A stretch of 64,000 nucleotides of DNA from DAOUAE01 sp034433795 (GTDB lineage: Bacteria; Chloroflexota; UBA6077; FW602-bin22; DAOUAE01). Below are positions 7,567 to 15,044 of this stretch, one piece after another. The notes beneath the pieces were generated by a model that searched no databases, was not told where the DNA came from, and saw nothing but the letters and a program-made list of their open reading frames with translations. Location: positions 62,001 through 126,000 of the forward strand of contig DAOUAE010000065.1 of NCBI GenBank assembly GCA_034433795.1. Direction: 5' to 3'. Both the position numbers and the translations under genes were made by a program. Every line of letters starts with the position of its first letter. The stretch's first letter is position 1.

Positions 7567-8609
7567 GGTCGGACGATGATCCCCTCGCCGGTCTCGATCT
7601 CGCCGATGGGGGCCGCCGTCAGGGCGCCGGCCCGGCGGAGGGCGGTGGCCAGGTCATCGGCCCGTTCGCGGGGGACGGCGATGAGCAGTCCCCCCGAGGT
7701 CTGGGCGTCGGCCAGGACCAGCCGGGCCGTCTCGTCGAGGGCCGGGTCCCAGGTGACGAACCCCTCCAGCGACTCCAGGTTACGGCGGGTCCCCCCGGGG
7801 ACGATGCCGGCCCGGGCCAGTTCCCAGACGGCCGGGATGACCGGCACCTCGTGGAGATAGACGCACGCGCGGACACCGCTGGCCTGGGCCATCTCGCGCA
7901 GATGGCCCAGCAGACCGTAGCCGGTGATATCGGTGGCGGCGTCGACGCCGACCGCGGTCATCGCCTCAGCCCCAGGGCGGTTCAGGGCGGCCATCACGGT
8001 GGTGATCTCGGCGATAAGTTCTGGGGTGGCCAGGCCCCGTTTGATGGCGGTGCTGATGATGCCCGAGCCCAGCGGCTTGGTCAGAAAGAGCACGTCGCCG
8101 GGACGGGCGCCGGCTTTCGTGATCACCCGCTCGGGGTGGACCTGGCCGATGACGCAGAGCCCGTATTTGGGCTCGGGATCGTCGATGCTGTGCCCGCCGA
8201 TGATATGGATCCCCGCCTCGTGGGCCTTCTCCGCGCCGCCCTGCAGGATGGCTCCCAGGACGTCCAGGGGCAGTTTCCCGCGCGGGAAGCCGACCAGGTT
8301 CAGGGCGAAGAGCGGGCGGGCGCCCATGGCGTAGATGTCGCTCAGGGCGTTGGCCGCCGCGATCTGGCCGAAGGCGTAGGGGTCGTCGACGATGGGCGTG
8401 AAATAGTCCACCGTCGCGACGATCGCCAGATCGTCGGTCAGTCGGTAGACCGCCGCGTCGTCGGCGGTAGCCAGTCCCACCAGGACGTGCGGGTCGGAGG
8501 CGGGCGGGATGTGGCGCAGGACCTGCGCCAGCTCGGCCGGGCCGAGCTTGCAGGCTCAACCGGCGCCGTGCGAGAGCAGGGTCAGCCGGACGATCTCTTC
8601 TGTGGCCAT
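7563..8609 (-). CDS. selD: Selenide, water dikinase, selenocysteine-containing
   Basis: SelD makes selenophosphate from selenide and ATP, the selenium donor for selenocysteine and selenouridine. Read from the ATG at 8609 (GGTGGAG just upstream), the frame runs through one in-frame TGA at 8558-8556 to the stop at 7563, giving 348 aa, the usual SelD length. The TGA falls in the Gly-rich active-site loop, HGAG-U-ACK, exactly where other SelD proteins carry Cys or Sec (HGAGCGCK in E. coli). Downstream motifs fit the AIRS-type fold: TVDYFTPIVDDPY, ANALSDIYAMGA, IIGGHSIDDPEPKYG and TDITGYGLLGH. An annotation that stops at the TGA would wrongly begin at 8480 and lose the catalytic loop. The stop overlaps the dikinase GTG. 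Confidence 0.93.
8530..8548 (-). promoter_or_regulatory. Candidate bacterial SECIS hairpin for selD
   Basis: Starting 7 nt after the UGA, the mRNA has a perfect 8-bp stem, AGCUCGGC paired with GCCGAGCU around a CCG loop. Bacterial SECIS elements sit immediately 3' of the UGA inside the coding sequence and recruit SelB, so position and stability fit. I cannot confirm the apical-loop features SelB needs. Confidence 0.55.
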
Positions 8610-8651
8610 GGTCTCCACCCGGCGCGGGGTCTGGGCCCCGCTTACGCTTGA

Positions 8652-8680
8652 AGTATAGCACCCCAGCCCGGGGTTGTCAC
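8652..8680 (-). promoter_or_regulatory. Promoter of the selD operon
   Basis: GTGACA (8680-8675), a 17-nt spacer and TATACT (8657-8652), with TGC immediately before the -10 (extended -10). A small GCGGGG/CCCCGC hairpin (8624-8641) sits in the leader before the ribosome binding site. Confidence 0.6.
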
Positions 8681-8727
8681 CGCCGCAGGTTTTATCGCTT
8701 TCAAATGCGGGTCGGCCCGGCGGACCC

Positions 8728-8756
8728 TTGGTGGGAGTGGTGTTTTGCGGTATACT
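8728..8756 (+). promoter_or_regulatory. Promoter of the rplI-dnaB cluster
   Basis: TTGGTG (8728-8733), a 17-nt spacer and TATACT (8751-8756), about 40 nt before the rplI start and divergent from the selD promoter. Confidence 0.6.
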
Positions 8757-8797
8757 CCCTATTTGAACAGGCGTTCAGGCATGGGTGGAGTTGAGCG

Positions 8798-9247
8798 GTG
8801 AAGGTCATCCTGAAGAAAGATGTGCCCAATCTCGGGCGCGCCGGCGAGGTGAAAGAGGTCGCCAACGGCTACGCCCGCAACTACCTTATCCCGCAGGGGC
8901 TGGCCGTCCCGGCGACGCCGCAGGCGCTCCGGCAGCTGGAGGCTGAGAAGGCGGCGGCAGCTCGCCAGGCGGCTCGTGAGGCCGCCGAGGCCCGGGCGCT
9001 GGCCGAGCGGCTGAGCCAGCTGGAGCTGACGCTGCCGGTGCGCGTGGGGGAGCAGGGCCGTCTCTACGGGGCGGTCACCGCCCAGGATATCGCGGCGGCG
9101 ATCTCTCAGGCGGTTGGACGGGAGATCGACCGGCGACAGATCGAGCTGGAGGAGCCGATCCGGCAGGTGGGGATCTACGAGGTGCCGGTGCGGCTGACGC
9201 GGGAGATCACCGCGAAAGTGCGGGTGATTGTCCAGCCGGCGACCTGA
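8798..9247 (+). CDS. rplI: 50S ribosomal protein L9
   Basis: A 149-aa protein, the standard length for L9. The N-terminal rRNA-binding domain is nearly canonical: VILKKDVPNLGRAGEVKEV then NGYARNYLIPQGLA. A long charged helix (about residues 45-75) links it to the C-terminal domain beginning LPVRVGEQGRLYGAVT. The start is GTG at 8798. It leads a plus-strand cluster with dnaB, a common bacterial arrangement. Confidence 0.96.
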   Translation: MKVILKKDVPNLGRAGEVKEVANGYARNYLIPQGLAVPATPQALRQLEAEKAAAARQAAREAAEARALAERLSQLELTLPVRVGEQGRLYGAVTAQDIAAAISQAVGREIDRRQIELEEPIRQVGIYEVPVRLTREITAKVRVIVQPAT

Positions 9248-9265
9248 GGCCGGGAGGGGGCAGGC

Positions 9266-10621
9266 GTGGAGGAGGGTGCGCGACGCACGGTCGTAGAGAA
9301 GCCAGTCCCCCATAATCTGCCAGCCGAGGAGGCGGTCCTGGGGGCTCTTCTTATCGATCAGGAGGCCATTGCGGGGATCGCGCCGTTCCTGAAGCCAGAG
9401 GATTTTTACAGCGAGCGGCATCGTCTGATCTACCGGGCCTGTCTGGCCCTCTACGAGCGGCGGCAGCCCGGTGACATCGTGACGGTGGCCGACGAACTGG
9501 CCCGGACGGGGCACCTGGACGCGGTCGGCGGCGCGGCCTACCTGGCCTACCTGGCCAACGCGGTCCCCACCGCTGTCCACGTCGAGTCCTACGCCCGGAT
9601 CGTCGAGCGCTGTGCGATCATGCGCCGGCTGATCGAGGCGGCCGGCAAGATCGCGGCGATCGGCTATGAGAACCCGGACGATGTGGATGCGGCGCTGGAT
9701 CGGGCGGAGCAGTATCTCTTCCAGGTCTCCCAACGGCGGGTGAGTCGGGACTTCGTGCCTCTCTACGCCGCTCTTCAGGAGTACTTCGACAAGATCGACT
9801 ACCTGCACCAGCATAAAGGGGCGGTCACCGGCGTCCCCACTGGCTTCCACGACCTCGACCAGCTGACTGGCGGGCTCCAGCCCTCGGACCTCATCATTGT
9901 GGCCGGGCGTCCCAGCGTGGGCAAGACCGGCTTTGTGCTCTCCATCGCCCGGCACGCTGCGGTCCGCCACCATCTGCCGGTGGCTATCTTCAGCCTGGAG
10001 ATGTCGGTCGAGCAACTGGTCCAGCGTCTGCTCTGCAGCGAGGCCAATGTGGACGCCGAGCGGCTGCGGACCGGCTTTATCGATGAGTACGAGTGGCGCC
10101 GGATCAGCGAGGCGTTTGGGGTGCTGGCCCAGGCGCCGATCTTCATCGATGACACGGCCAACATCTCGATTATGGAGATGCGGCTGAAGGCTCGCCGGTT
10201 GATGGCCGAGCAGGACCTGAAACTGATCATCGTGGACTATCTGCAGTTGATGCAGGGGCGGGGTCTGGAGAACCGGGTCCAGGAGGTCTCGGAGATCAGT
10301 CGGGGGCTCAAAGCTCTGGCGCGCGAACTGAACGTTCCGGTCATCGCGCTCTCCCAGCTCTCGCGGGCGGTCGAGGCCCGACAGGACCATCGGCCAGTGC
10401 TGAGCGACCTGCGGGAGAGCGGCTCGATCGAACAGGACGCGGATATCGTGATGTTCATCCACCGCGAGGAGATCTACAACCCGAACACTGAACGGAAGAA
10501 CATCGCCGATATCATCATCGCCAAGCACCGGAATGGGCCGACCGGCCAGATTCCGCTCCGCTTCTTCCCCTCGCAGATCCGCTTCGCCGATCTTGAACTC
10601 TACCGCCAGCCCGAGGAGTGA
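9266..10621 (+). CDS. dnaB: Replicative DNA helicase DnaB
   Basis: A 451-aa hexameric helicase that unwinds DNA at the replication fork. The N-terminal primase-interacting domain spans about residues 14-115 (PHNLPAEEAVLGALLID). The RecA-like motor follows, with Walker A GRPSVGKT at 214-221. The Walker B region is LIIVDYLQLMQG, followed by LARELNVPVIALSQLSR and DLRESGSIEQDADIVMFIHR. Length is normal and no intein is present. GTG at 9266 is the start, 18 nt after rplI. It is followed, with overlapping ends, by DnaD- and DnaC-type genes. Confidence 0.96.
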   Translation: MEEGARRTVVEKPVPHNLPAEEAVLGALLIDQEAIAGIAPFLKPEDFYSERHRLIYRACLALYERRQPGDIVTVADELARTGHLDAVGGAAYLAYLANAVPTAVHVESYARIVERCAIMRRLIEAAGKIAAIGYENPDDVDAALDRAEQYLFQVSQRRVSRDFVPLYAALQEYFDKIDYLHQHKGAVTGVPTGFHDLDQLTGGLQPSDLIIVAGRPSVGKTGFVLSIARHAAVRHHLPVAIFSLEMSVEQLVQRLLCSEANVDAERLRTGFIDEYEWRRISEAFGVLAQAPIFIDDTANISIMEMRLKARRLMAEQDLKLIIVDYLQLMQGRGLENRVQEVSEISRGLKALARELNVPVIALSQLSRAVEARQDHRPVLSDLRESGSIEQDADIVMFIHREEIYNPNTERKNIADIIIAKHRNGPTGQIPLRFFPSQIRFADLELYRQPEE

Positions 10622-11316
10622 CGCTCGTGGAGATCTTCACCGGATTTCCGGGCGGCCGGCTGGCCATGACCCCTATTCCCGATCTGTTTTTCAGCGCGGT
10701 CCTGCCGGCCATTGACGACCTGGCCGAGCTGAAGGTGACGCTGCACGTCTTCTGGCGGCTGGCTCGCCTGAAGCGCGAGCCCCGCTGGCTGCGGCTGGCC
10801 GATCTCGGTCAGGACGAGGTGCTGTTGGCGGGTCTGCCCGGGCCAGACCCCCAGGCGGCGCTGCGCCGGGGGCTGGAGCGGGCGGTGCAGCGGGGGACGC
10901 TTCTGACGCTCGAGTTCGAGGTCGCCGGGCGGACCGAGCAGATCTATGTGGCCAACACCGCCCAGGGGCGGCGTCTGATCGAGCAGATCCGTCAGGCGGA
11001 GATCGATTTCGGGCAGATCGTGCGGGGGCCGGAGCCGGTGGTGCGGGCGGTGCGGCCCACGATCTACGAGCTCTACGAGCGCAATATCGGCGTGATCACC
11101 CCGCTTCTGGCCGAGATGCTGCGCGAGGCCGCGGCGCAGTATCCGGCGGAGTGGATCGAGGAGGCTTTTCGGATCGCCGTGGCCAACAATCGCCGACAGT
11201 GGCGCTATATCGCACGGATCCTGGAACGGTGGGCGAGTGAGGGGAGGCAGGATGAAGCACATCGGCGATATTCTCCGTGGCCAACCGCTGCCCGAACCCC
11301 GCGCGCCTCTTCATAG
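10618..11316 (+). CDS. DnaD-domain primosome protein
   Basis: A 232-aa protein with a variable N-terminal winged-helix-like part (ELKVTLHVFWRLARLKREP) and a DnaD domain at about residues 135-205. The domain is shown by YELYERNIGVITPLLAEML, WIEEAFRIAVANNRR and WRYIARILERWASEG. DnaD proteins help load the replicative helicase in Firmicutes. The GTG at 10618 overlaps the dnaB stop; a second GTG at 10627 is also possible. Its end overlaps the next gene, the helicase loader, by about 65 nt, so the last residues are probably not conserved. Confidence 0.85.
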   Translation: MTLVEIFTGFPGGRLAMTPIPDLFFSAVLPAIDDLAELKVTLHVFWRLARLKREPRWLRLADLGQDEVLLAGLPGPDPQAALRRGLERAVQRGTLLTLEFEVAGRTEQIYVANTAQGRRLIEQIRQAEIDFGQIVRGPEPVVRAVRPTIYELYERNIGVITPLLAEMLREAAAQYPAEWIEEAFRIAVANNRRQWRYIARILERWASEGRQDEAHRRYSPWPTAARTPRASS

Positions 11317-12079
11317 CGGGACAGCGGGCCCGACCTGTCCGATCTGCAAGGGGGCGGGCTGGCTGCGTCTGGACGTGCCGGTGGGCCACCGCTTCTTTGG
11401 GCAGGCGGTGATGTGCGAGTGCCTGATCGCGGCGCTGGAGGAGCGGCGCTTCGCCGAACTGCAACGCCTGTCGAACCTGGAGGCGTTCCGGGACAAGCGC
11501 TTTGAAAACTTCGACGGACGGGTCAAGGGGGTTGAGCGGGCCTACCGGGCGGCTCTGGAGTTCGCCCAGGACCCCAAAGGCTGGCTGGTGCTCATCGGCC
11601 CCTACGGATGCGGCAAAACCCATCTGGCGGCGGCCATCGCCAACTACGCGGTCGAGTGCCGTCAGAAGGTGCTGTTCACCGTGGTCCCCGACCTCCTCGA
11701 CCACCTGCGGGCGACCTTTGCTCCGACCAGCGAGGTGCGCTACGACGACCTCTTCGAGGCGGTGCGCACCACGCCACTGCTCATCCTCGACGATCTGGGG
11801 ACCGAGAGCGGGACGCCCTGGGCGCGCGAAAAGCTCTACCAGATCTTCAACCACCGCTATAACGACCGGCTGCCCACCGTCATCACCACCAACCGCCGGC
11901 CCGAGGCCATTGACGAGCGTATCTGGTCGCGGATGAACGACCGGGCGCTCAGCCAGGTGATCGAGATCACGGCGGGGGACTACCGTCAGCGGCCGCTGGG
12001 CGAGCGTCTGCGGCCGACGACCCGTCGGCCGGCCGGACCGTTACCTCGCCCAGAAGACAGTGGACCCGCTGGCCGCTAG
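11252..12079 (+). CDS. DnaC/DnaI-type helicase loader ATPase
   Basis: A 275-aa AAA+ protein started at the ATG at 11252 behind GGGGAGG. A small N-terminal zinc site is likely (Cys29, Cys32, Cys55, Cys57: CPICKGAG and CEC). Walker A is GPYGCGKT at about 116-123, Walker B is LLILDDLGTE, and sensor-1 is TVITTNRRPE. This is the DnaC/DnaI helicase-loader family. Directly downstream of dnaB and the DnaD-domain gene, it completes a helicase-loading set. Its last 113 nt overlap the end of convergent birA, and that tail (TTRRPAGPLPRPEDS) looks unconserved. Confidence 0.85.
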   Translation: MKHIGDILRGQPLPEPRAPLHSGTAGPTCPICKGAGWLRLDVPVGHRFFGQAVMCECLIAALEERRFAELQRLSNLEAFRDKRFENFDGRVKGVERAYRAALEFAQDPKGWLVLIGPYGCGKTHLAAAIANYAVECRQKVLFTVVPDLLDHLRATFAPTSEVRYDDLFEAVRTTPLLILDDLGTESGTPWAREKLYQIFNHRYNDRLPTVITTNRRPEAIDERIWSRMNDRALSQVIEITAGDYRQRPLGERLRPTTRRPAGPLPRPEDSGPAGR

Positions 12080-12815
12080 GGGTGCGGACGATCAGCGCCC
12101 CGCGCTCGTCCACGTCCTCGGCCAGCCCCGCGAGTGCGCCGGTCGGCGTCGTCACCACCACGGTCTGACCGAGCGTTTCGATCGCCGCCCGCCAGGCGGC
12201 GTGCAGGGCGGCCGGCGCCGTCTGCAGCGCCGGCCGGTCGGTGGCCAGCGCCTGCAGGATGGCCACCAGCAGCGGGAGGCGTGGGACCGGGCGGCCGAGC
12301 GCACACTGGAGGCTGGTGGCGCTGGCGGCCAGGTCGGGGTAGAGTGCGGGGTCGAAGTTCACATTGAGGCCGAGGCCGAGGAGGGCGACGGTGACCCGGT
12401 CGCCGACGATCTCGGTCTGGGTGAGGAGGCCGCCTAGTTTGCGGCCGGCCCAGACGATGTCGTTGGGCCACTTGAGGCGGCAGGCCAGGCCGGTGATCGT
12501 TCGGATCCCGGCGAGGACGGCCAGGCCGCCCAGAGCGGTCAGGAGGTGGAGCCGGTCGGTCGGCAGATCGGGACGCAGGAGCAGCGAAACGAGGAGGCTG
12601 CTGCCCGGCGGGGCCAGCCAGCGCCGACCGGCGCGGCCCCGGCCGGCGGTCTGGTGCTCGGCCAGGACCACCGTGCCGTCCGGCGCCCCGCGCAGGGCCA
12701 GGCTTTCGGCCCAGTCCTGGGTCGAGGAGACCTCGGGCAGCACCAGCAGCAGCGGCCAGGTCTCCGCCGGGAGTGCCAGTCGGAGGAGGGCAGGATCCAG
12801 CCGGTCCGCGGTCAT
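11967..12815 (-). CDS. birA: Biotin--[acetyl-CoA-carboxylase] ligase, monofunctional
   Basis: A 282-aa biotin protein ligase that activates biotin to biotinyl-AMP and attaches it to carrier lysines. The biotinyl-AMP loop GRGRAGRRW is at residues 58-66 and KWPNDIVW at 115-122 carries the catalytic lysine. The C-terminal SH3-like part includes LAGLAEDVDERGALIVRT. There is no N-terminal DNA-binding domain, so it cannot act as the BirA repressor. The last roughly 25 residues overlap dnaC tail to tail and look unconserved. The ATG at 12815 overlaps the stop of a leader reading frame (ATGA), and the gene lies behind an unusually structured leader. Confidence 0.92.
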   Translation of the reverse strand: MTADRLDPALLRLALPAETWPLLLVLPEVSSTQDWAESLALRGAPDGTVVLAEHQTAGRGRAGRRWLAPPGSSLLVSLLLRPDLPTDRLHLLTALGGLAVLAGIRTITGLACRLKWPNDIVWAGRKLGGLLTQTEIVGDRVTVALLGLGLNVNFDPALYPDLAASATSLQCALGRPVPRLPLLVAILQALATDRPALQTAPAALHAAWRAAIETLGQTVVVTTPTGALAGLAEDVDERGALIVRTPSGQRVHCLLGEVTVRPADGSSAADARPAAADGSPPP

Positions 12816-12991
12816 AACGTCAGAAGAGAAACGAGGCCGAAAGATCTTTTCGGCCTCGTTGGGTGTCCCCTGCGGGGACGGGACTCGCCCATCAACCGGC
12901 GCTCACGGGCTCCCCTGGGCGCGCCGGTTGATGTGGAAGGGATAAGAGGGACGCTGGGTACTATCCACCTCCACATCACCTCCTTTCGCCC
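12816..12991 (-). promoter_or_regulatory. Structured 5' leader of birA with candidate leader reading frames
   Basis: The predicted leader RNA is about 175 nt. Four to six nt from its 5' end is GAAAGGAGGTGAT (12987-12975), fully complementary to the 3' end of 16S rRNA. It can start a 21-codon peptide at GTG 12968 or, with poor spacing, a 54-codon frame at ATG 12976. The longer frame ends in TGA overlapping the birA ATG. The RNA then has a stem with GATGTGGA/TCCACATC, a perfect 13-bp hairpin (12890-12933), GTCCCC/GGGGAC (12864-12878), and a 13-bp terminator-like hairpin just before birA. I do not recognise it as a known riboswitch. Confidence 0.55.
12824..12860 (-). terminator. Terminator-like hairpin directly upstream of birA
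   Basis: Perfect 13-bp stem AACGAGGCCGAAA/TTTCGGCCTCGTT with a 5-nt loop, followed on the minus strand by a T-rich run (TCTCTT). It ends about 14 nt before the birA ATG, so it could act as an attenuator or end a separate small RNA. Confidence 0.6.
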
Positions 12992-12997
12992 GCTGCC

Positions 12998-13026
12998 ATC
13001 ATAACACGCCGGGGAGGGGCTGTCAA
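12998..13026 (-). promoter_or_regulatory. Consensus promoter of the birA leader
   Basis: TTGACA (13026-13021), exactly 17 nt, TATGAT (13003-12998). One of the best matches to a sigma-A promoter in the window. Confidence 0.75.
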
Positions 13027-13159
13027 GCCCAGGAGGCAAGCGGCTGGCGTGGGCGCCTGTGGAGCGGCGGGCGCGGTATAGCGTGGGGGTGGCCACACCG
13101 TGTATAATTCCCCTGAGGACCCGGCGCCCCTGGTCTATCGCCGAGGGTGGGGAGGTCAC

Positions 13160-13573
13160 ATGCTCACGGAAAAGGTGATCCGCCACGTTATCGAGAGCGT
13201 CCGCGAGGTCTGCCGGGAGGAAGGCTGGGATGTTGGCCCGCCGGGGTATCTGGAGCGGATCGTCCGCGAGCGGGCCACCGAGATCAACGCCCTGATCCTC
13301 CAGATTCAGCGCTGGGCCCAGACCGATGACGTGCAGTACGAGGCGATTTGCCAGCTCCTGGATCACCTGCCGCATCTGCAGTTCCGGATCGATGAGCCGA
13401 TCGCTTTGCAGATCCAGATCCCGATCGGCGAACTGCTGCGCGCGGTCAGCCACACGGGCTATGCCAACGGCGAGATCGAGGGCGTCGAGGTGGTCCCGAA
13501 CGAGTGCCCGGCCACGCGCGAGGACGACGCCGACGACGGGCTGGAGATCTTCCGGCGTGCCTTTGAGGAGTAG
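13160..13573 (+). CDS. Conserved hypothetical protein (137 aa)
   Basis: An unrecognised 137-aa protein starting at ATG 13160, with GGGGAGG 5 nt upstream and a TATAAT at 13103-13108 as probable -10 element. The sequence is soluble-looking and acidic at the C-terminus (EDDADDGLEIFRRAFEE). The N-terminal half is helical (KVIRHVIESVREVCREEGW). No cysteine or catalytic pattern is apparent. It stands alone between birA and a convergent oxidase gene. Confidence 0.6.
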   Translation: MLTEKVIRHVIESVREVCREEGWDVGPPGYLERIVRERATEINALILQIQRWAQTDDVQYEAICQLLDHLPHLQFRIDEPIALQIQIPIGELLRAVSHTGYANGEIEGVEVVPNECPATREDDADDGLEIFRRAFEE

Positions 13574-13613
13574 TCCGACAGCCCGAAGGTAGCGCGGGCG
13601 GCCGGGAGCCGGT

Positions 13614-14996
13614 TCACAGTCCGAGTTTCCCGGGGTTGAGGATCCCGGCCGGGTCGAGAGCCTGTTTGATACGGCGCAGGACCATCAGTCCTGCGCCGAA
13701 TTCTTCGGCCACGAGGTGCGCCAGACGGACCCCGATCCCGTGGCAGGACTCCATGGACCCCTGAAGCGCCTGGGCCAGGCGCAGAACGGCGTCGGTGGCC
13801 GCCTCCAGATCGGCGTCGGGCCGCGTCGCCTCCAGGATCACCGAGAAGAACTCGGGCAGGCACCAGACGCTGGCGTTGCGGGCGACGATCCCCCACTCCG
13901 GCGCCCGGACCTGGAGTTCGTCGTAAAACCGCAGGACAGCCGAGACGGGGAGCGAGACATCCAGATAACGGGTCCGGGCGACCGTCCACTGAATCCAGCC
14001 GTCGGGCGAGCGGCTGGCCGCCCAGTTCAGATAGCGATAGGCGCTCTCGTGGCGGGTGTCCCAGAACTCCCGCGCGACCTGGTCGCCGAGATCGAGGGCC
14101 CCAGCCGCCCGGAGCATCTGGTCAGCCCGGCGCGCGGCGGCCTCGGTCTCCTCGACCGGGCCCTCGAACCCCAGGTAGAGGGTGGCGGTGGGAATGGGGG
14201 TGGTCTCCTCTTCCTCGAAGTCGAGCAGGGCCGGCTGCAGGCCGCAGGCGATCAGGGCGCAGATCGCCTCGAACCCGTGGCGGAAGCCCCGGAAGCGGTA
14301 GGCCCGGATGATCCGCCGCTCGGGCTGGGGGAAGAGGCGAACGGCCACCTCGGTGATGACCCCCAACGTCCCTTCGGCGCCGATGAGCAGCGCTTTAAGA
14401 TCGGGTCCGGCGGGCCGCGGGACCGCCCGCGTCCGCATCACCGTGCCGTCGGCCATGACGGCCTCCAGCCCCAGGACCTGGGCTCCCATCGGGCCGTATT
14501 TGCCGGCCAGATAGCCCACGCCGTTGGTGGAGACCGCCCCGCCGACAGTGGCGATGGGCCGGGACCAGGGATCGTGGCCCACCATCAGGCCCACCCGCTG
14601 GGCGGCGGTCTCCAGGTCCTCCAGGATGACGCCCGCCTGGACGCGGGCCAGGCGGTCCTCGACCCGAATCTCCAGAATCCTGTTGAGGGCGCTCAGGTCG
14701 AGGACGACGGAGCCGGCCACCGGCATCGCCCCGCCCATAACACCGGTCCCGGCCCCGAAGGGCACCACCGGGACGTTATGCTCCTGCGCCAGCCGGAGAA
14801 TAGCCGCGATGTCCTCGGTCTGGCGCGGGCGCACCACCAGCGCCGGTGGGGCTGGGGGGAACTTCAGGGCGATGCGTGGCCGGGGAATGTTCCAGGCGAC
14901 GCCCCGGTACCGTCGTAAGTCGCTGGGATCGGTGAGGACGTTGGCGGATCCGACGATAGCGGCGATCGCTTGGGCGAGGTCCGTTACGACGTCCAT
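13614..14996 (-). CDS. FAD-linked oxidase, GlcD/lactate dehydrogenase type
   Basis: A 460-aa flavoprotein of the FAD-binding type 4 (VAO/PCMH) superfamily with the GlcD-type C-terminal domain. The FAD domain includes VPVVPFGAGTGVMGGAMP and ATVGGAVSTNGVGYLAGKYG. The C-terminal half contains CHGIGVRLAHLV and ends ALDPAGILNPGKLGL, typical of the family. Such enzymes oxidise 2-hydroxy acids such as glycolate or D-lactate. The substrate is unknown here and no GlcE/GlcF partner is adjacent. The ATG at 14996 follows a strong promoter; an earlier in-frame codon at 15044 would precede that promoter and is rejected. Confidence 0.87.
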   Translation of the reverse strand: MDVVTDLAQAIAAIVGSANVLTDPSDLRRYRGVAWNIPRPRIALKFPPAPPALVVRPRQTEDIAAILRLAQEHNVPVVPFGAGTGVMGGAMPVAGSVVLDLSALNRILEIRVEDRLARVQAGVILEDLETAAQRVGLMVGHDPWSRPIATVGGAVSTNGVGYLAGKYGPMGAQVLGLEAVMADGTVMRTRAVPRPAGPDLKALLIGAEGTLGVITEVAVRLFPQPERRIIRAYRFRGFRHGFEAICALIACGLQPALLDFEEEETTPIPTATLYLGFEGPVEETEAAARRADQMLRAAGALDLGDQVAREFWDTRHESAYRYLNWAASRSPDGWIQWTVARTRYLDVSLPVSAVLRFYDELQVRAPEWGIVARNASVWCLPEFFSVILEATRPDADLEAATDAVLRLAQALQGSMESCHGIGVRLAHLVAEEFGAGLMVLRRIKQALDPAGILNPGKLGL

Positions 14997-15015
14997 ACGT
15001 CTCACTTCAATGCCA

Positions 15016-15044
15016 ATTATACGCGCCCGCCTGGCGACGATCAA
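15016..15044 (-). promoter_or_regulatory. Promoter of the FAD-linked oxidase gene
   Basis: TTGATC (15044-15039), 17 nt, TATAAT (15021-15016). It overlaps the end of the upstream amidase gene, so the oxidase is expressed separately. Confidence 0.65.

Noticed and set aside
12940..12975. T-box-like string before birA (GGTGGATAGTACCC...GCGTCCCTC on the minus strand)
   Set aside because: Only partial resemblance to the T-box antiterminator; no stem I or specifier loop, and the downstream terminator does not pair with it.
12975..12987. 13-nt match to the 3' end of 16S rRNA on the plus strand
   Set aside because: Not an rRNA fragment; it is the complement of a very strong Shine-Dalgarno sequence used on the minus strand.
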